A program made the translations under genes and the position numbers. The notes beneath the pieces are model-generated. The model was given only the letters and a program-made list of their open reading frames with translations. It ran no database searches and had not been told where the DNA came from. From Cryptomeria japonica (lineage: Eukaryota > Streptophyta > Pinopsida > Cupressales > Cupressaceae), in the NCBI RefSeq assembly GCF_030272615.1, contig NC_081412.1, positions 475,177,657 to 475,241,656 of the forward strand: DNA of 64,000 bases, given 5' to 3'. Positions 35,830 to 48,428 of this stretch are shown piece after piece (positions within the stretch are counted from its first letter, which is position 1; the number at the start of each line of letters is the position of its first letter).

Positions 35830-36310
35830 ATCATCAAGAGATGATAATTTGTGGACTATGTATTTTGATGGAGCCAGTTCTAAAGAGGGATCAGGTGCAA
35901 GTGTGTTATTCATATCAATCCATGGAGAAACTTTTAAATTTTCTTTTACTCTGGCCTTTACATTAGAAATAATGTGGCAGAGTATGAAGCATTGCTGCTT
36001 GGTTTGAGACTATCTGAAAAACATGGGATAAAGAATCTCAAGGTTGTTGGAGATTCTGAGTTAGCCATATCCCAAATCAAATCTAAATATGCATAAAAAA
36101 ATAAAAGGTTGAAGCAATATAGAAATGTTGTATGGGATCAAATTGAGAATTTTGATGCATTTGGTATTGAATGGAATGAAAGAAGCCACAAAAGAATGAC
36201 AGATCTCCTGGAAAATATAGCTCTAAGGCCAGAGGATATCACGTTTGCTGGAATCTTGAATATTGAGATTCAAATGAGACCTTCAGTCCCTGACAACATT
36301 GAAAGCTAGT
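35830..36310 (+). pseudogene. RNase H-like domain placed before RT (element H)
   Basis: A second, archaeal-type (aRNH-like) RNase H. The motifs in order are WTMYFDGASSKEGSGAS (35852-35902) with the first Asp, NVAEYEALLLGLRLS (about 35969-36014, frame changed by one base) with the Glu, KVVGDSELAISQIKSK (about 36040-36090) with the second Asp, and NERSHKRMTDLLENIAL (about 36175-36225) with the late His/Asp pair. All four acidic positions are present. It sits between protease and RT, while Tat-group elements as I know them carry the extra domain between RT/RNase H and integrase. Confidence 0.82.
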
Positions 36311-36579
36311 AGGTTTATAATGATGATGATGATATTTTAAGGTTTCTACATTGTGTAGATGAATATTAAAATTGGGACATTGATTTCAGTGCCTTTGTAA
36401 GAACACTAGATGATAAAGAAATAATCTTTGGGAAGGAAGTGATTCAATTGAAGACAAACAAAATTCCCAAAGGGCTGGTTGTCTTAGAGAGGGTGTTTGA
36501 TAGTCAGGACAAGGCTAAGGTTGTTCCTACTGCCCCACACCTTGAGGATTTAGAAGAGGTTAACCTTGGGACAAAAGCA

Positions 36580-37365
36580 ACCCCAAGGAAGGTGTATATT
36601 GGAAAGAAGATGTCACCTAGGGTTAGGAAAATGTTGATTGATTTGTTGAGAAAATATAAGCATGTTTTTTCTTGGTCATATGATGACCTAAAGGCTTATA
36701 GAAAATATTTATTTCAACATGGGATTCCTTTGAAGAAAAATGCTAAGCCTTTTAGACAAAAGTAGAGGGCTATTAATCCAACATTAGCACCTAAAATGCA
36801 AGAGGAGCTTGTCAAGTTAATATATTCTGGGATTATAAAACCTATCAGACATTCATCATGGGTGTCTAACTTGGTACCCATAAGAAAAAAGAATGGAGAT
36901 ATCAGATTGTGTGTTGATTTCAAAACTCTGAATATATCCTCATTAAAAAACAATTATCCATTACCCAATATGGAGCAATGCTACAAAGGGTAATATGGTG
37001 TGAGCTCTTGTCTATGATGGATGGATTTTTTAGGTTACAACTAAGTAATGGTCAAAGAATTAGAACAGTACAAAAGAACATTCACTACACCTTGGGGAAC
37101 CTATGTTTATATAAGAATGCCTTTTGGTTTAACAAATTCAGGAGCGACATTTCAAAGAGCCATGGATGTCATATTTTTTGACATTATAAATGTGTTCTTA
37201 GTGGTATATCATGATGATTTAACAAAGGAAAGTGATCACTCTGGTCACTTTGAAAAAAAATTTGATAGGGTTGTTGAATATAGGATATCTTTAAACCCAA
37301 AAAGGTGTGCTTTTGGGGTAATTGAAGGTAAGTTGTTGGGTCAAATCATTTCAAAGATGGTTTAA
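36580..37365 (+). pseudogene. Ty3-type reverse transcriptase (element H)
   Basis: RVT_1 reverse transcriptase. Upstream RVRKMLIDLLRKYKHVFSWSYDD (in parts) and HGIPLKKNAKPFRQKxRAINP lead into EELVKLIYSGIIKPIRHSSW, NLVPIRKKNGDIRLCVDFKTLN (in parts, 36868-36930), PLPNME, the FTTPWGTYVYIRMPFGLTNSGATFQR stretch (in parts, 37080-37160) and the catalytic VYHDDL (37203-37220), where both Asp are kept. Stops near 36763 and 37370 and frame changes around 36990-37040 break it. The KNGDIRLCVDFKxLN and MPFGLTNSGATFQR pieces are diagnostic for plant Ty3/gypsy. Confidence 0.88.
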
Positions 37366-37379
37366 GAATTGACCCAGAG

Positions 37380-38090
37380 ATGGTAGTAGCAATTGACAAG
37401 GTCCATCATCCTAGAACAGTGGAAGGTATCCAATCTTTCTTTCGACAAATTAATTTTCTAAGAAGGTTTGTCACTAATTTGATTGAAATTAGTAGACGTA
37501 TATCCAAGATTTTGAAGAAAGGTGCAAAGATAGAATGGGATGAGGAGCAAGTCAAGGTATTCCAGGAGATCAAGTAGGCTATTAATAATGCACTTGTTCT
37601 GAAGACACCTAATTACGACAAACCTATGCAAATTTTATAGTTCGCATCTTTTTCATATTGTTGATGTTGTATTGTTGCAAAAGAACTTAGAAGGTTTTGA
37701 ACAGCCTATAGATTTTTTTAGTAAATCCATGCAAGCTAGAGAGCTAAACTATGATTTAAATGAGAAGCAGGCCTATGCTCTAGTGAAGGCAGTTGAATCT
37801 TTTAGGAGTTATTTGATGGGAGCAACAGTGGTTGCATATGTGCCTAGTGCTGCAATTAAAGATATTTTCACACAGTAGGAAGTTTTTGGAAGAAGATGCA
37901 TATGGATCAATAGGATTCAAGAATTTCATATTGATATACAAATCACTAAGTTAATGAGAGAAAAAGGATTAAAAAAATTAATGGCCCAAAATAATTTGGA
38001 TGCCAATCAAATAAATATTATGGAAGAAGAACACAAATCTTATATTTGTGACATGGATGGTTGTAAATGGTATGATGATATCATATAGTA
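37380..38090 (+). pseudogene. Ty3-type RNase H (element H)
   Basis: Connection and the ordinary Ty3 RNase H, RT_RNaseH type. It shows TVEGIQSFFRQINFLRRFV (in parts, 37420-37470), ILKKGAKIEWDEEQVKVFQEIK, then PNYDKPMQIL and the poorly kept first motif FASFSYC, followed by IDFFSKSMQARELNYDLNEKQAYALVKAVE (in parts, 37710-37795), HPLKKIF-like AAIKDIF and RIQEFHIDIQITK. The SKxMxxxExNYxxxEKxxxAxV pattern fits the family. At the first catalytic Asp position the reading is FASFS, so this RNase H is probably inactive. Confidence 0.8.
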
Positions 38091-38091
38091 T

Positions 38092-39324
38092 TTGCAGAGG
38101 ATGAAATGTCTTGAAGACATGAGTGATAATAAAAGGCGGAAATTAAAATTACATGCTATCAGGTATGCCATTGTTAATGGGAAACATTGGTGGAGGAACA
38201 GTGATGGTGTCATGCTAAAATGTGTTGACCAGGATCAAGCTCATAAGTTATTGTTTGAATTGCATAATGGAGTTTGTGGAGGGCATTATATGGCCAAGAC
38301 AACTACACATACGATATTAAGGGTTGGGTTTTGGTGGCCAACAATTTTCAAGGATGCACATCAAGTGGTCAATAAATGTGATCCATGTCAAATATTTTCA
38401 GGAAAATTGAAATTTTTAGGAAATATGCCATTAAGACCTGTAAATGTGCAGGCTCCATTCCAGTAATGGGGTATGGATTTCATTGGAGAGATAGCATGTA
38501 AATCTAGTAGTGGTCATTCTTGGATTTTAGTTGCCACTAATTATTTCACTAAGTGGGTTGAAGCCATACAAACTAGAAAAGCAACAAGTTAGGTGGTAAT
38601 TGATTTTCTCATAGATAATATATTGACTAGATTTGGATGTCCAAAGAGGATAGTCTCTGATAATGTCATGAGTTTTAGGTCAAATGAATATGAACACTTC
38701 TACAACAAATATGGTATCCAAATCTCATATTCATCACCTTACCTCCCATAAGGAAATAGGCAAGCGAAATCAAGCAATAAAAGTTTGATGAAGATCATCG
38801 AATGAATCCTAGAGAAAAACAAGAAGGCTTGGGAATCAAAGCTAAGATTAGTAGTCTGGGTAGACAGGGTAATGATTATGAAAGCAATTGGATGTGCACA
38901 TTTTGATTTGGTGTATGGTATGCATGCAAGGTTACCCCAGAACAACCCAATGGAGATGTATAATTTTATCCAAACTTATGAAAATGACATAGATGATGAT
39001 ATGCAGATGAGGATTGAGGAATTAATAGAACTAGATGTAACTAGAAGAGAAGCCAGTACTAGAAATACAAAGTTATAGATGCAGGTTAAAAATTTGTATG
39101 ACAAAAGAGCAACTACAAGAATTTTTCAAATTAATAATTTGGTTCTCACGTGGAATGCCAGGTTAGAAGACAAGGGAAAACATTGAAAGCTTGATGCCAT
39201 TTGGGTGGGCCCATATCAGATCCAAATCAAATGGGGAGAAGATTTGTATATTCTCCAATATATAAATGGTGACATTCTTGAATTCCCTATTCATGGACAA
39301 TTTTTGAAGCTCTACTTTACTTGA
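38092..39324 (+). pseudogene. Ty3-type integrase (element H)
   Basis: Integrase with all three parts. HHCC: ELHNGVCGGHYMAKTT (38259-38306) and CDPCQ (38380-38394). Core: GMDFIGEIA (38470-38496) with the first Asp and RIVSDNVMSFRS (38650-38685) with the second. The third motif reads GNRQAKSSNKSLM (38752-38790) where members have GQAE, so the catalytic Glu is Lys. The C-terminal domain runs NLVLTWNARLEDKGKH, LDAIWVGPYQI and GQFLKLYFT, ending at a TGA at 39322-39324. Stops at 38464, 38590, 38749, 38803 and 39076. About 190 bp separate it from the 3' LTR; I see no clear polypurine tract. Confidence 0.86.
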
Positions 39325-39515
39325 AAGTAGTTATTATCCATGAGCATTAGTTAGGTTTTGTATAAATCAGTGTACTTTCCTTTTCAGTTGAAGTTACACT
39401 ATCTAGGTAATTTCTTTCTGGTCTGCTCTGCAATTGGTCTGCTTCAACAAATATTTTGGTTTCTCACCTCATTTTTGTTAAGTGAACATCCCCAAATAGA
39501 GCTACTTATAGGACA

Positions 39516-42500
39516 TAAAATTTTGTCTTGCAAAATTTTGGTCATTCAAGGTTTAGGGTTTTAGGGGTTGTGATTTTTGGTTAAGTCTTGATATAAATGA
39601 AAAAACCCTGAGCCTTTTATGTTCTGTCATTACTTTTCCCACTTAAGGCCAAGGGTTGTATTCTATTAGTGGGGCCATTTTATTTCCTAAGTTCTAAGCT
39701 ACGTTAGACCGGTCTATGAAATGATATTCCCAAGTCGTATAAAAATTTCTGTATAGTCAGTCTCCTTTTAATGTTTGTGTCCACGCCCATAATTTTCCTT
39801 TCTGAAATTCCTAAATACTTCGGCTAGTTGATAAGGACAAGAAAAATCTAAATATTTGTGCTTCCTAATGATTAAAAGTGCAAGGAAGATAAAGACCATG
39901 GCATCACGAGATGATGCCATGTGTGCTCAATAAATGAAGGTGAGCCGACGGTTTGAATTTTCAAATTTTGATATTACTGGTTCCCAATGGGTAAAACCTA
40001 AGTTACTAGAAATGAATATTTATACATGTGCTTATATTAAGTGGTAATATTTTAATTGCAGTCTAAGATATGCTTGGGATTTAGTGGCCTTTGTTAAGTG
40101 ACTAGTGTAGTTAGAAAGTAAATAGAGAGCGGATCCGACGGTTTTCGTGATCCCACAATCAAGAGATGTGAATGGATTATGGACCGTGGCTTCACAAGAT
40201 GATGCCACACATCCAAGCTGGGCCAAGGAAAGTTGATGGTGGGGTCACTGAAGGTGGTGAAATAGATGATGAGTTGGGTGTGCCACATCATGCCACAGAT
40301 GCACCCTCTGGCCACATTGGAGAGTAATCTTATATTGAATGGTTTGGACCGTAAGATTTGCCAACTTGAAAGATGATCGATGGTCAAGTTTCAAACTTTT
40401 CAAATGCAAGTTACGAGCCATTTTTTTGCTTGTGTGAGTAGTAATGGTAGATGAGACATTGTTGTTTCATTCTAGGGAGTAATAAAAGTACTTTTAAAAG
40501 CTATTATTGATTCATAAAGGATTTCATAGAGATCCAAAAGACATTCTTGTTGCTGAAGAAGGTTGAAACAATTCCTTCGATCGTAGAATTGCTATCCCTC
40601 TGGTGTAATCAAAATAATAAGTTTGTCTGAGCTCCTTCATCTATTCTTGAAACAATTGATGTTATAAATTGTGCATGAAATTATAGGAAAATAATTTCAA
40701 TTGTCCTAGGGTTAGAAGCTAAATAGAGAAGAGTAAAATTTTCTTAAATTAGTGTTTTAATTTAAATCTTGTGTTATCCCTAGTTGTTTCATTCTCAATT
40801 TGAAGTTGTAGTAGAAAACCCTAGTTCAAAAGATGGCTCCCTCACGAAAATATTCAGGGCAAATTGATTACATGAAAAAGAATCTTTATGATATTTTTTT
40901 GGACCAATTGAAGGCATCAACAAATGATAGACAATAGGGGCAGAGATTTGTGAGTAGAAAAACCCTAGGGGAAGGGTTTATCGATAAATAATTCCTCTTG
41001 GAAAATGTTAGTATACCAATGACCGGATTAGAAATGTTCAAACTATGGTATGGATAGAGGAACTTGCATTCCCCACTATCCAGTCCTTGGTAGTATGGTT
41101 TGGGTAAGTTAGTAGTGTCGGATGTCTTCATAGATGTTGACCTTCTCAAAGATATTGCAAATAGATGTGACCTTATCTCAAGGGTTATTAGGGGAAATGA
41201 AGGAGAGATTTTTTTGACCATTAGAAGGGAAGAATTCCAGGAGGTATTTGACCTGTATGAACCATCTACAATCCTCATGCAAGTAGACCTAAATGAGCTA
41301 AAAGTAGAGTACTATAAGATGAATGAATTCATTAGAATTAATTTCCTTCCAATGCATTTCTCTAGAGTGGGGAGTACAACATACCATATTGGTTCTAGCT
41401 CAGAGGAGCCATTCCCTATTGGTGCTTTTGCTCCCTATTTTCAAGATATCTTTTTCTCTGTATGTCAGATACTGTGGTTTAATCAGATTACAGTGATGTC
41501 ACCTAATTTTATGTACATGGCCATGCAAATTAAGCATCCAGATTATACAAAGGTGTTTGAATTTATCACTTACCTTGAAGAAAAGATTCATGAGGGGTTA
41601 CAAGATATTAAAAAGGAAGTGGCTAGTGCTAAATTCTTCTGGTATTCCTTACTTATGCATATGTTCCTATTTAGGAACATAAATTACTTTGAGGGTGCTG
41701 TGAACCTGAAAAGGACAATTGATAACAAGGAGATTACAATGCAGCTTTGGAGCACAAATATTTATTGAGATAGATAGGAGGCTAGCTTTGTAAGATCTGA
41801 TAACAACTTTGCTTCTAAGTTGAGGAAAAGGTTGACAGTAAACCCACCAGGGATTCTCAAAGAATTACATGATTTTGTAAGACCCAAATAGAGGTTTCCA
41901 CTTGTTAGGATTGAGCACAATTGGGGGAATTTTATCCCTTATCTTGTAAGTACAGTTATCAGAATCTATAGTTTTTCTGGACAACCACATGTACTTCCTT
42001 TCAACATTCCTTTGTAAATGGGTTTTTCTGAGGTAATGTGGCAGATAGGATGCATTCATGATGAATAATTAAAGGGAAGGGGCAAAGGAACAATTTTTCT
42101 AGATTACACTATCATCCCTTATTTTGTAATTTTGAAAGGAGGATATGAACATTTTGATAAATTTTTGCTCCTTATCATTTGGGGGTGAGTATAGCTAGAC
42201 ATAGTGATCTTGATGGGTTCTCCAATATCTTTAAAAAAAGAATAAAAGGAAATCTATTGCCTCATGAGAATAACTTTCCTGAGGACATAATTAGAAATGA
42301 AATTGAGCTCTTGACTCAGGACTGGAGGAAAGAAAAATGGGTAATCTTTAGAAATTTATGGGCTACAATTCAAAAGATGGATCCCAAATATGACCCAATG
42401 AAGGATTTTACCCCATTTTGTGCTAAGGTCGACTTTGTTATGAAGAATTTTGATAAATTTAAGTTTATTTCAAAGGAGAAGATAGCCAAACTTGAAAAAG

Positions 42501-45500
42501 TTGATGGCTGACAATAGTCAAGCTCACAACCTCCTTTGTCTCAAAGAGGAGGTGGCATGGTAGGAAGGAGACCTATTCATGAATATTATTAGAAAAGAGC
42601 AAGAGAAGAAACAAGTGATGAAGAGGAGAGAAACCATGACAGTGGAAGGTTAGTAAGGAGAAAGGGTAAAAACATAATGAGTACAAAGCCTTCTTTGAAA
42701 ATGCAATTCAAGCCTTTTCAAAGAATCAAGATCATTGATCTTGAAGACTCAAACATAAGTCCTTTACCATCACCTATGCCATTTTCACCTATAAGGTAGG
42801 ATGAAGAACAAATGGAGGAAGATATGTTCATGGCAACAAATGTAGAAATGCAGATTGGTGTTCCTCTTTTGCCCCTTAATTTGGAGGTGGATCTCACTCC
42901 TTTAGATATTCAAGGTAAAGCTTTTAGGGATGCAAGAAAAGAGGTATGTGATAAGTTCCTTGAAGATGATACTTTTGTGAGGAGCCTGGCCTTTCTATAA
43001 CTAGTATGGAAGATTAATATTAAAGAATACAAAAGAAGAATTAGTGAGAAAAAGGCCCAAGGGCCAGATAGATACGATTAAGAAAATCAAGAAGAAGTCA
43101 AAAATAAGACGATGGAAGAATTTCAAGATACCACTACTGATGAGGGTAGGAAGATTATAAGTTGGGCTAGAGTCCTATTTTTACCAGAATGGGACATAGC
43201 AGATGCAGTTACTTTTATTGCAATCAGGAGGTTGAAAGGTGAGCATTTCAATTTAGAGGAGGAAGCAAGGTTGGCATTTAAAGGATCAGATTTTGTGGAT
43301 GATTATGCAACCTTAGCAAAATGGGTGCTAGAGGAAGGACCTAGAAAGCCTAACATTAGTGACTTAAACCCCAATTTCAGGGGTTGCATTACTGTAAAAA
43401 GAGCATCTGACACATCAAGTGTAGAGGATATAAATTTGAATGTTGATGTTGCTAAGTTGGAACATGAGACTACAAAAAGAGAAGCCTTGGAAAAGGCCGA
43501 GCTAATAAAAAAGTTTGATAAACTTTTCAATGATTACAATGTATCTCAACAAAGCTGTGTGGAGTTGCAAACACAAGTGCAACTCTTTAAGTAGGGACAA
43601 ATAAAATTTTCCTTTCCTACACTTACAGGGCCATCCGAGCCATCAACATCTAGATCATCACTCGTGGTCCAAATAGAAGAAGTAGTTCAGCCTAATATAA
43701 GTGTTGGTATCCCTGGTATATCATTAGTCCCATATGATGATGATGATGAGCTTGAAGCTACAAGATCAACTGAACCAATTGAGTTTCAACTTTTAGAAAA
43801 GATTGTTCAATTAGAAAAGAAGTTGAAAGAATCAGAAGATCAATCAACTTGGTAGCAAAAGGATATAGTTAGCTCGGTGCTAACTCATTTGAATGAGAAA
43901 GTTGATAGTAGGATCTATAGTGTCCATGCCTTACATTATTTTTTGTTTAATTTTATTCAAAAAATTAATGATGATAAATAATTGGCAGTTCCTTTATTTA
44001 CAAAATGGTTGCAAAGATGAAATGAGCTTAGAATAAAGTTCATAGCTTCTAAGTATCATGTTGAGAGACCATAAGCACTCCAACCAACATACTTGTTGGT
44101 AAAATCAATGCAGGAAGCACAAATTTTGTCAGAAAATATAGAAAGAAAGGTAAGGGAATTGATGAAAAGTTTCAATGAGTTGAATCAAACTCTTTTAATA
44201 GATATTGAAGATAAAGAAGGGGTGGTCAAGAATCTACAATTTTGGAAGGAGGAGGCAGAAAGAGTTATCAGTACCCGATTAGAGCTGATATGTGAAGGGG
44301 TAAACATGGATATGCGAGAGGATAGCATGGATAAAATAATTACCACATGATCATTTTTTGAAACTTTTGAAAGAGAGGCAAATAAATTAGCCATTAAATA
44401 TATTCCACACAGGGCAAAAGATGATGAAGTCATGAGTTTTGACTGGCCATTCGATGAAGAATATAGTACATAGAGTAATATGTATCTGAATGAAGAATAA
44501 AGGTTGCAAACAGTTTCATACAACTGTTTTTATCTTCTAGTGATAAATTTTTTTTGAACCGGTTTATCAAAAATGGCGGTAAAATTCATCATTCTTTTTA
44601 GAGAAGCGACCATAGATTTTGATCTTGCATGAGCGAAATCAAGGGTGGAATGTTTGAGTAATAGAATGTAGTTGTATGTAATCATTTTGAGATGACAGGC
44701 GTCTCCTGTGGCTTGAAGCTTGTTTGCTCACTTATTTTTTATAAAAGGAAATTTAGGGCTATGAGACAGGGTTCCAATTTTTGGTCCTTTGAGTGTTCCA
44801 AATTTCTGGTTCCTGTAGTAGATAGTTTAGGTGAAACAAAAGGTTGTAAAAAGATCATTTGCAGAGAAAAAAATAAAGAGTACTATGCTTGTTTTTTCTA
44901 TAGGTTCTTGAAGAAGTTATGTATGAATTGTATTTTGATAGAAACAGCCAAATTATTCAATAGAAATATAATTCAAACCCATTTCTCTGCAGTGTATTGT
45001 TCTATCATGTTTTCAATGTATATAAAAAAGGACTTTATCATTCATTGCACTATTGTCATGTATGTATTTTCTTTTCATGCTTTGATCTAAGGGGCCAATT
45101 AAATGCTTGAGTAGAATTGCAAAGTGGTAGGGATATTAAAGGGATTTTGATAAGTAGTTCTGGGTTAGGGTTGCAAATATGATGTATTGCAAGGCATTAT
45201 TATCTTAGGTTTATATGTTGTTAGATAAATTCTATAAGAATGTATTTTATGCAGTATGAATTCATATACCTAGTGGAGTAAGGAACTGATCATAGCTAAG
45301 CATCTGTCTTGGTGTTGATTTTATGTTTGAAATCACCACTTCTTTGCTATAATTTGTTGAATATCAGAATATTTTCATTTACATGTATGTTGTTATATGC
45401 ATTTAATCATCTCATGCTCCAAACTGGTTGAGGATCACTTAGGAATTTTCCATTCTTGAGCATTCTCCCTTTTCTGTCGATCCTTTATATGAGATTATCT

Positions 45501-45730
45501 TCTTTGTTTCATGTGTAATTTGTGACTGTGGAGTAGAAATCACAAATTGGCATGAGGATCCCCCTCCCACGTTTTGCAAAGCCCAAAGTGTAGAAAGTTC
45601 TTGTATCCTTGTAAATGTTGGTCCAGGTCTGAAGAATATAAACATTTGGAAGCGGCTTTCCATAGATATTTAGAATAAATAGCTTGGCCTCTTCCTTGTG
45701 TTAGTGTAAACCCATTTTTGAGCACTAACA
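39516..45730 (+). repeat. 3' LTR of element H, 6.2 kb, coding
   Basis: About 6,215 bp, the partner of 25568-31796, ending GAGCACTAACA at 45730 before F's integrase resumes. It has a 5' non-coding part (39516-40832), the LTR ORF, and about 1.2 kb of 3' non-coding DNA. Confidence 0.88.
40833..44521 (+). pseudogene. LTR-borne ORF of element H, right copy
   Basis: The second copy of the unknown LTR protein, better kept than the left one. It starts at ATG 40833 (MAPSRKYSGQIDYMKK). Open segments are 41100-41768 (222 codons), 42179-42511, 42812-43000, 43112-43594 (160 codons), 43664-43855 and 44093-44350. From 42179 to 44350 they all lie in one frame. Recognisable matches to the left copy: LVSDVF/LVVPGVF, VIRGNEGEI, GSTTYHIGxSSxE, NLEEEARL, GPRKPNISD, and the KFDKLFNDYN coiled-coil stretch. 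No known domain recognised. In-frame stops are mostly single-base changes relative to the other copy. Confidence 0.75.
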
Positions 45731-47182
45731 AACCATACCATAATTCATAGGGAGCCTTGTCACTACCTTTCTTGACCAATACCCAATTCATTATATATAC
45801 TATAGTGCTGACTTCTTCTCTCAAAAATAATTTAGGTACATCCCCTTGTATCAAGATTGTTCTTTCTTCTTCAACTATGGTTTGGTTCCTCCTTTCTCCA
45901 ATCCCATTTTGTTGTGGTGTCCTTGGTGCAGATAGTTATCTCTTGATTCCATTCTCATCTCAATATTTCACAAATTCAGCTGATGTGAATTATCCAACCC
46001 AGTTAGATCTTAGGTACTTCAGATTCTTACTAATTTATTTCTCCACTAAGGCTTTGAATGCCTTAAACTTACTAAAAGATTCAAAATTTCCTTAAAAAAT
46101 GTAACCCACATCATTCTTGAATGATCATCAGTAAATATTATGAAATACTTGTCACCTTGAAAACTCCTACTCCTCATAGGACCGCATCAATCAATGTGCA
46201 CCAAATCTAAAATATTCTCGAAAGAAAAATATTTTCTTTTGTAAGAGGAAGTAGTCATCTTACCCAACTAACACTCTTTACAAATCACATTGTCCGGTTT
46301 GACTAGTGGTATACCTCTAACCATACTAGACTTGCTGACCTGAACCAAATTATCAAAATTCACATGACAAAATCTTCTATGCGATAACCAACTGTCCTCA
46401 ACCTTTCCAACCAAACAACTATTAACATTAGTATTCATATGGAATAAGTTACCTTTTGTCTTTTTACCGATAGCAATCAGTTCTCCTTTGCTTCCTAAAA
46501 TCCTCCACACTCCATTCTTGAACTCAAGATGATAGCCTTATCATTTAGCTGACCAACACTCAACAATTTATTATTAAATATTTCAACCCAATATACATCA
46601 TCAACATTAATTTTTCCATTTAAATAAATAGAATCTTTACCTTTTACCAAGCATGGTGTATTGTTTCAGAATCTCACTACTCCACCATCAAATTCTTCAA
46701 GTGAGATGAACTTTTTCTTGTCACCGGTCATGTGATGTGAGAAAGCACTATCAATGACCCACTCATCATTGTTGTTAATATGAGACACTAATGCTTTCTT
46801 TTCAAAGAGATCTTCCTTAACTGTTACAAAAAAAACATTCCTCATTATCTTCATCCTCCGATTCTTCTTTGGTAACACCTTCATCAACTACAACATAACA
46901 TTGTTTCTTTCCTTTTCCTTTAAAATTTCCAAAATTTTCCTTATGATCACTATTAGGACAATTAGCAACAATATGTCTATTTTGTTACAAGAGAAGCACT
47001 TAAGAGGAAGCTTGCCTTTGTACTTATTGATGCCTCTAGGAAGTCTTTTTGCCAATAAAGCCTCAAAAACCATCAGGTTACTTTCATCATCCATTCCTTC
47101 ATTACCACTAACATGATGACTTTACGTACAAACATCCTTTCCTTTTCTTACTGATGCATTAGATACTGATTCTTTGAAAGTA
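45731..47182 (-). pseudogene. Copia gag end, protease and integrase (element F)
   Basis: Second block of F's polyprotein. From high to low: ESNLMVFEALLAKRLPRG and NKYKGKLPLKCFSCNKI (zinc-knuckle start, about 47020-46970, then a frame change), the protease region WVIDSAFSHHMTGD (about 46768-46725; the family has DSGCSHHMT, so Gly and Cys are changed), GGVVRF, integrase HHCC SHRRFCHVNFDNLVQVSK (in parts) and CKEC (46275-46265), then the core with degraded motifs, and SDKAPYELWYG (about 45765-45735), where element H has split the gene. Its continuation is at 25567. Broken by stops and frame changes. Confidence 0.85.
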
Positions 47183-47187
47183 GATTC

Positions 47188-48428
47188 TGATGAATACTAA
47201 GAGGGGGGGTGAATTAGTATACCAAAAATTACTATACTCAAACATTTACCAATCTAGCACTAAACCGGTAAAACAGTTTAACAAACAAACCGGTTTACAC
47301 ACATGCAGACCAAATAGCTAATAAGGCATTCACCCACAGAAGCACAATCACCATAACACAAGAGATTTTGATGTGGAAACCCAAATGGGAAAAACCATGG
47401 TGAGATGAAACTCACAAGTGACTACCTGCAGAATAGTAACCAGACCGGTTAAGGTCAGATTGGTTAAGGTCATACAATGTTCTTTACCAGAATAGATCCT
47501 GTTAGGAGTCTCAATCTTTGTTAGGAGATAAGTCCAATTAAAGACTACCTTGTGAGAGGATTTCAAATCCACAGATGTGAACCACCTTTTTAGAGGATTT
47601 ACAAAGGCTTTTCTGGGCCTACTCAGTTAAGGGTTTCCAACTTGTCAAAGATGTGAGTAATCAACAAGTGAATGATCTAGAAAATGGCATAGTCTACTTG
47701 ATTATATCCATTGTAGTTCATAGCTAATGCATTTTAGCATTACTTCAGTCTTTAGTAACTCCACACTCTATTACAGCACACAGACTTGATCTACTTAATT
47801 AAGATCGCACATACAAGAACTTTGACAACCACCACAAAACCTAATAGCTATGCTCGCATACACTCTCTCACTCTTAAAACCCTAGACATGATGTCCTTAA
47901 TAGGAATCTGATTTCATGTTGGTCCATTAGGATTACATTGCAAGTTCCTAGGTTCATTGTATTTAGACACATTTGGTAACACGGCACAAAATCACCGTCA
48001 AAGTGTTTGTGGATGGTAACTCATCACAAAAATATACCGGTTGGTAACTCATCACAAAGTATTACCGGTTTATACAATTTTACCAGTTACCGGTTGGTAA
48101 CTCAGAGTAATACCAATTCAATTATAAAATAGATTACCAGTTGACAAAAATTGAAGACTGGGAAAATGATAACTGTTGGTTCTGGCTCCTTTGCTCCGCT
48201 CCGCTTGAGATCTTCAAACCGCTTGATCTCCTTATGCTTCTTGGGTCTTTATACTGCTTGAAATCGGTAAACATTTTCTGCATAACATTAATAGTCTAGA
48301 GACTACAACATAATACCGGTTTGGAACAATTATCGGTTTAGCATAATTCATACATTCACAAAGTGATCTCATAGCAAGTGTGTGTCCATCAATGACAATC
48401 ACAACATAATCATCAAAAAATGCCAACA
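47188..48428 (-). repeat. 3' LTR of element I
   Basis: 1,241 bp, outer end TGATGAATACTAAGAGG, inner end TGCCAACA before CTCCCCCTTTGGC. It contains the block at 47363-47405 (GATGTGGAAACCCAAATGGG, then AAAAACCATGGTGAG), the short-motif module (about 47440-47640) and a small tandem repeat of GGTTGGTAACTCATCACAAA at about 48003-48100. It has 16 bp (near 47457) that the 5' LTR lacks. Confidence 0.9.

Larger units (their letters stand above)
25568..45730 (+). mobile_element. Element H: giant Ty3/Tat-like element with 6.2-kb LTRs
   Basis: A plus-strand LTR retrotransposon of about 20.2 kb inserted in F's integrase. LTRs are 25568-31796 and 39516-45730; start and end are accurate to about 10 bp. The inner 7.7 kb carries a degraded primer-binding site, a small ORF, gag, protease, an RNase H-like domain, RT, a second RNase H and integrase. 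The RT, integrase and the extra RNase H point to the Tat/Ogre/Retand group of plant Ty3 elements (inference from motifs). Each LTR carries a coding region of about 3.7 kb. The target duplication is unclear (CGACCT left, AACCA right). Confidence 0.9.

Noticed and set aside
40094-41278. Minus-strand ORFs of 97 and 130 codons in the right LTR of H
   Set aside because: They are antisense to the LTR, not kept in the left copy, and have no recognisable motif.
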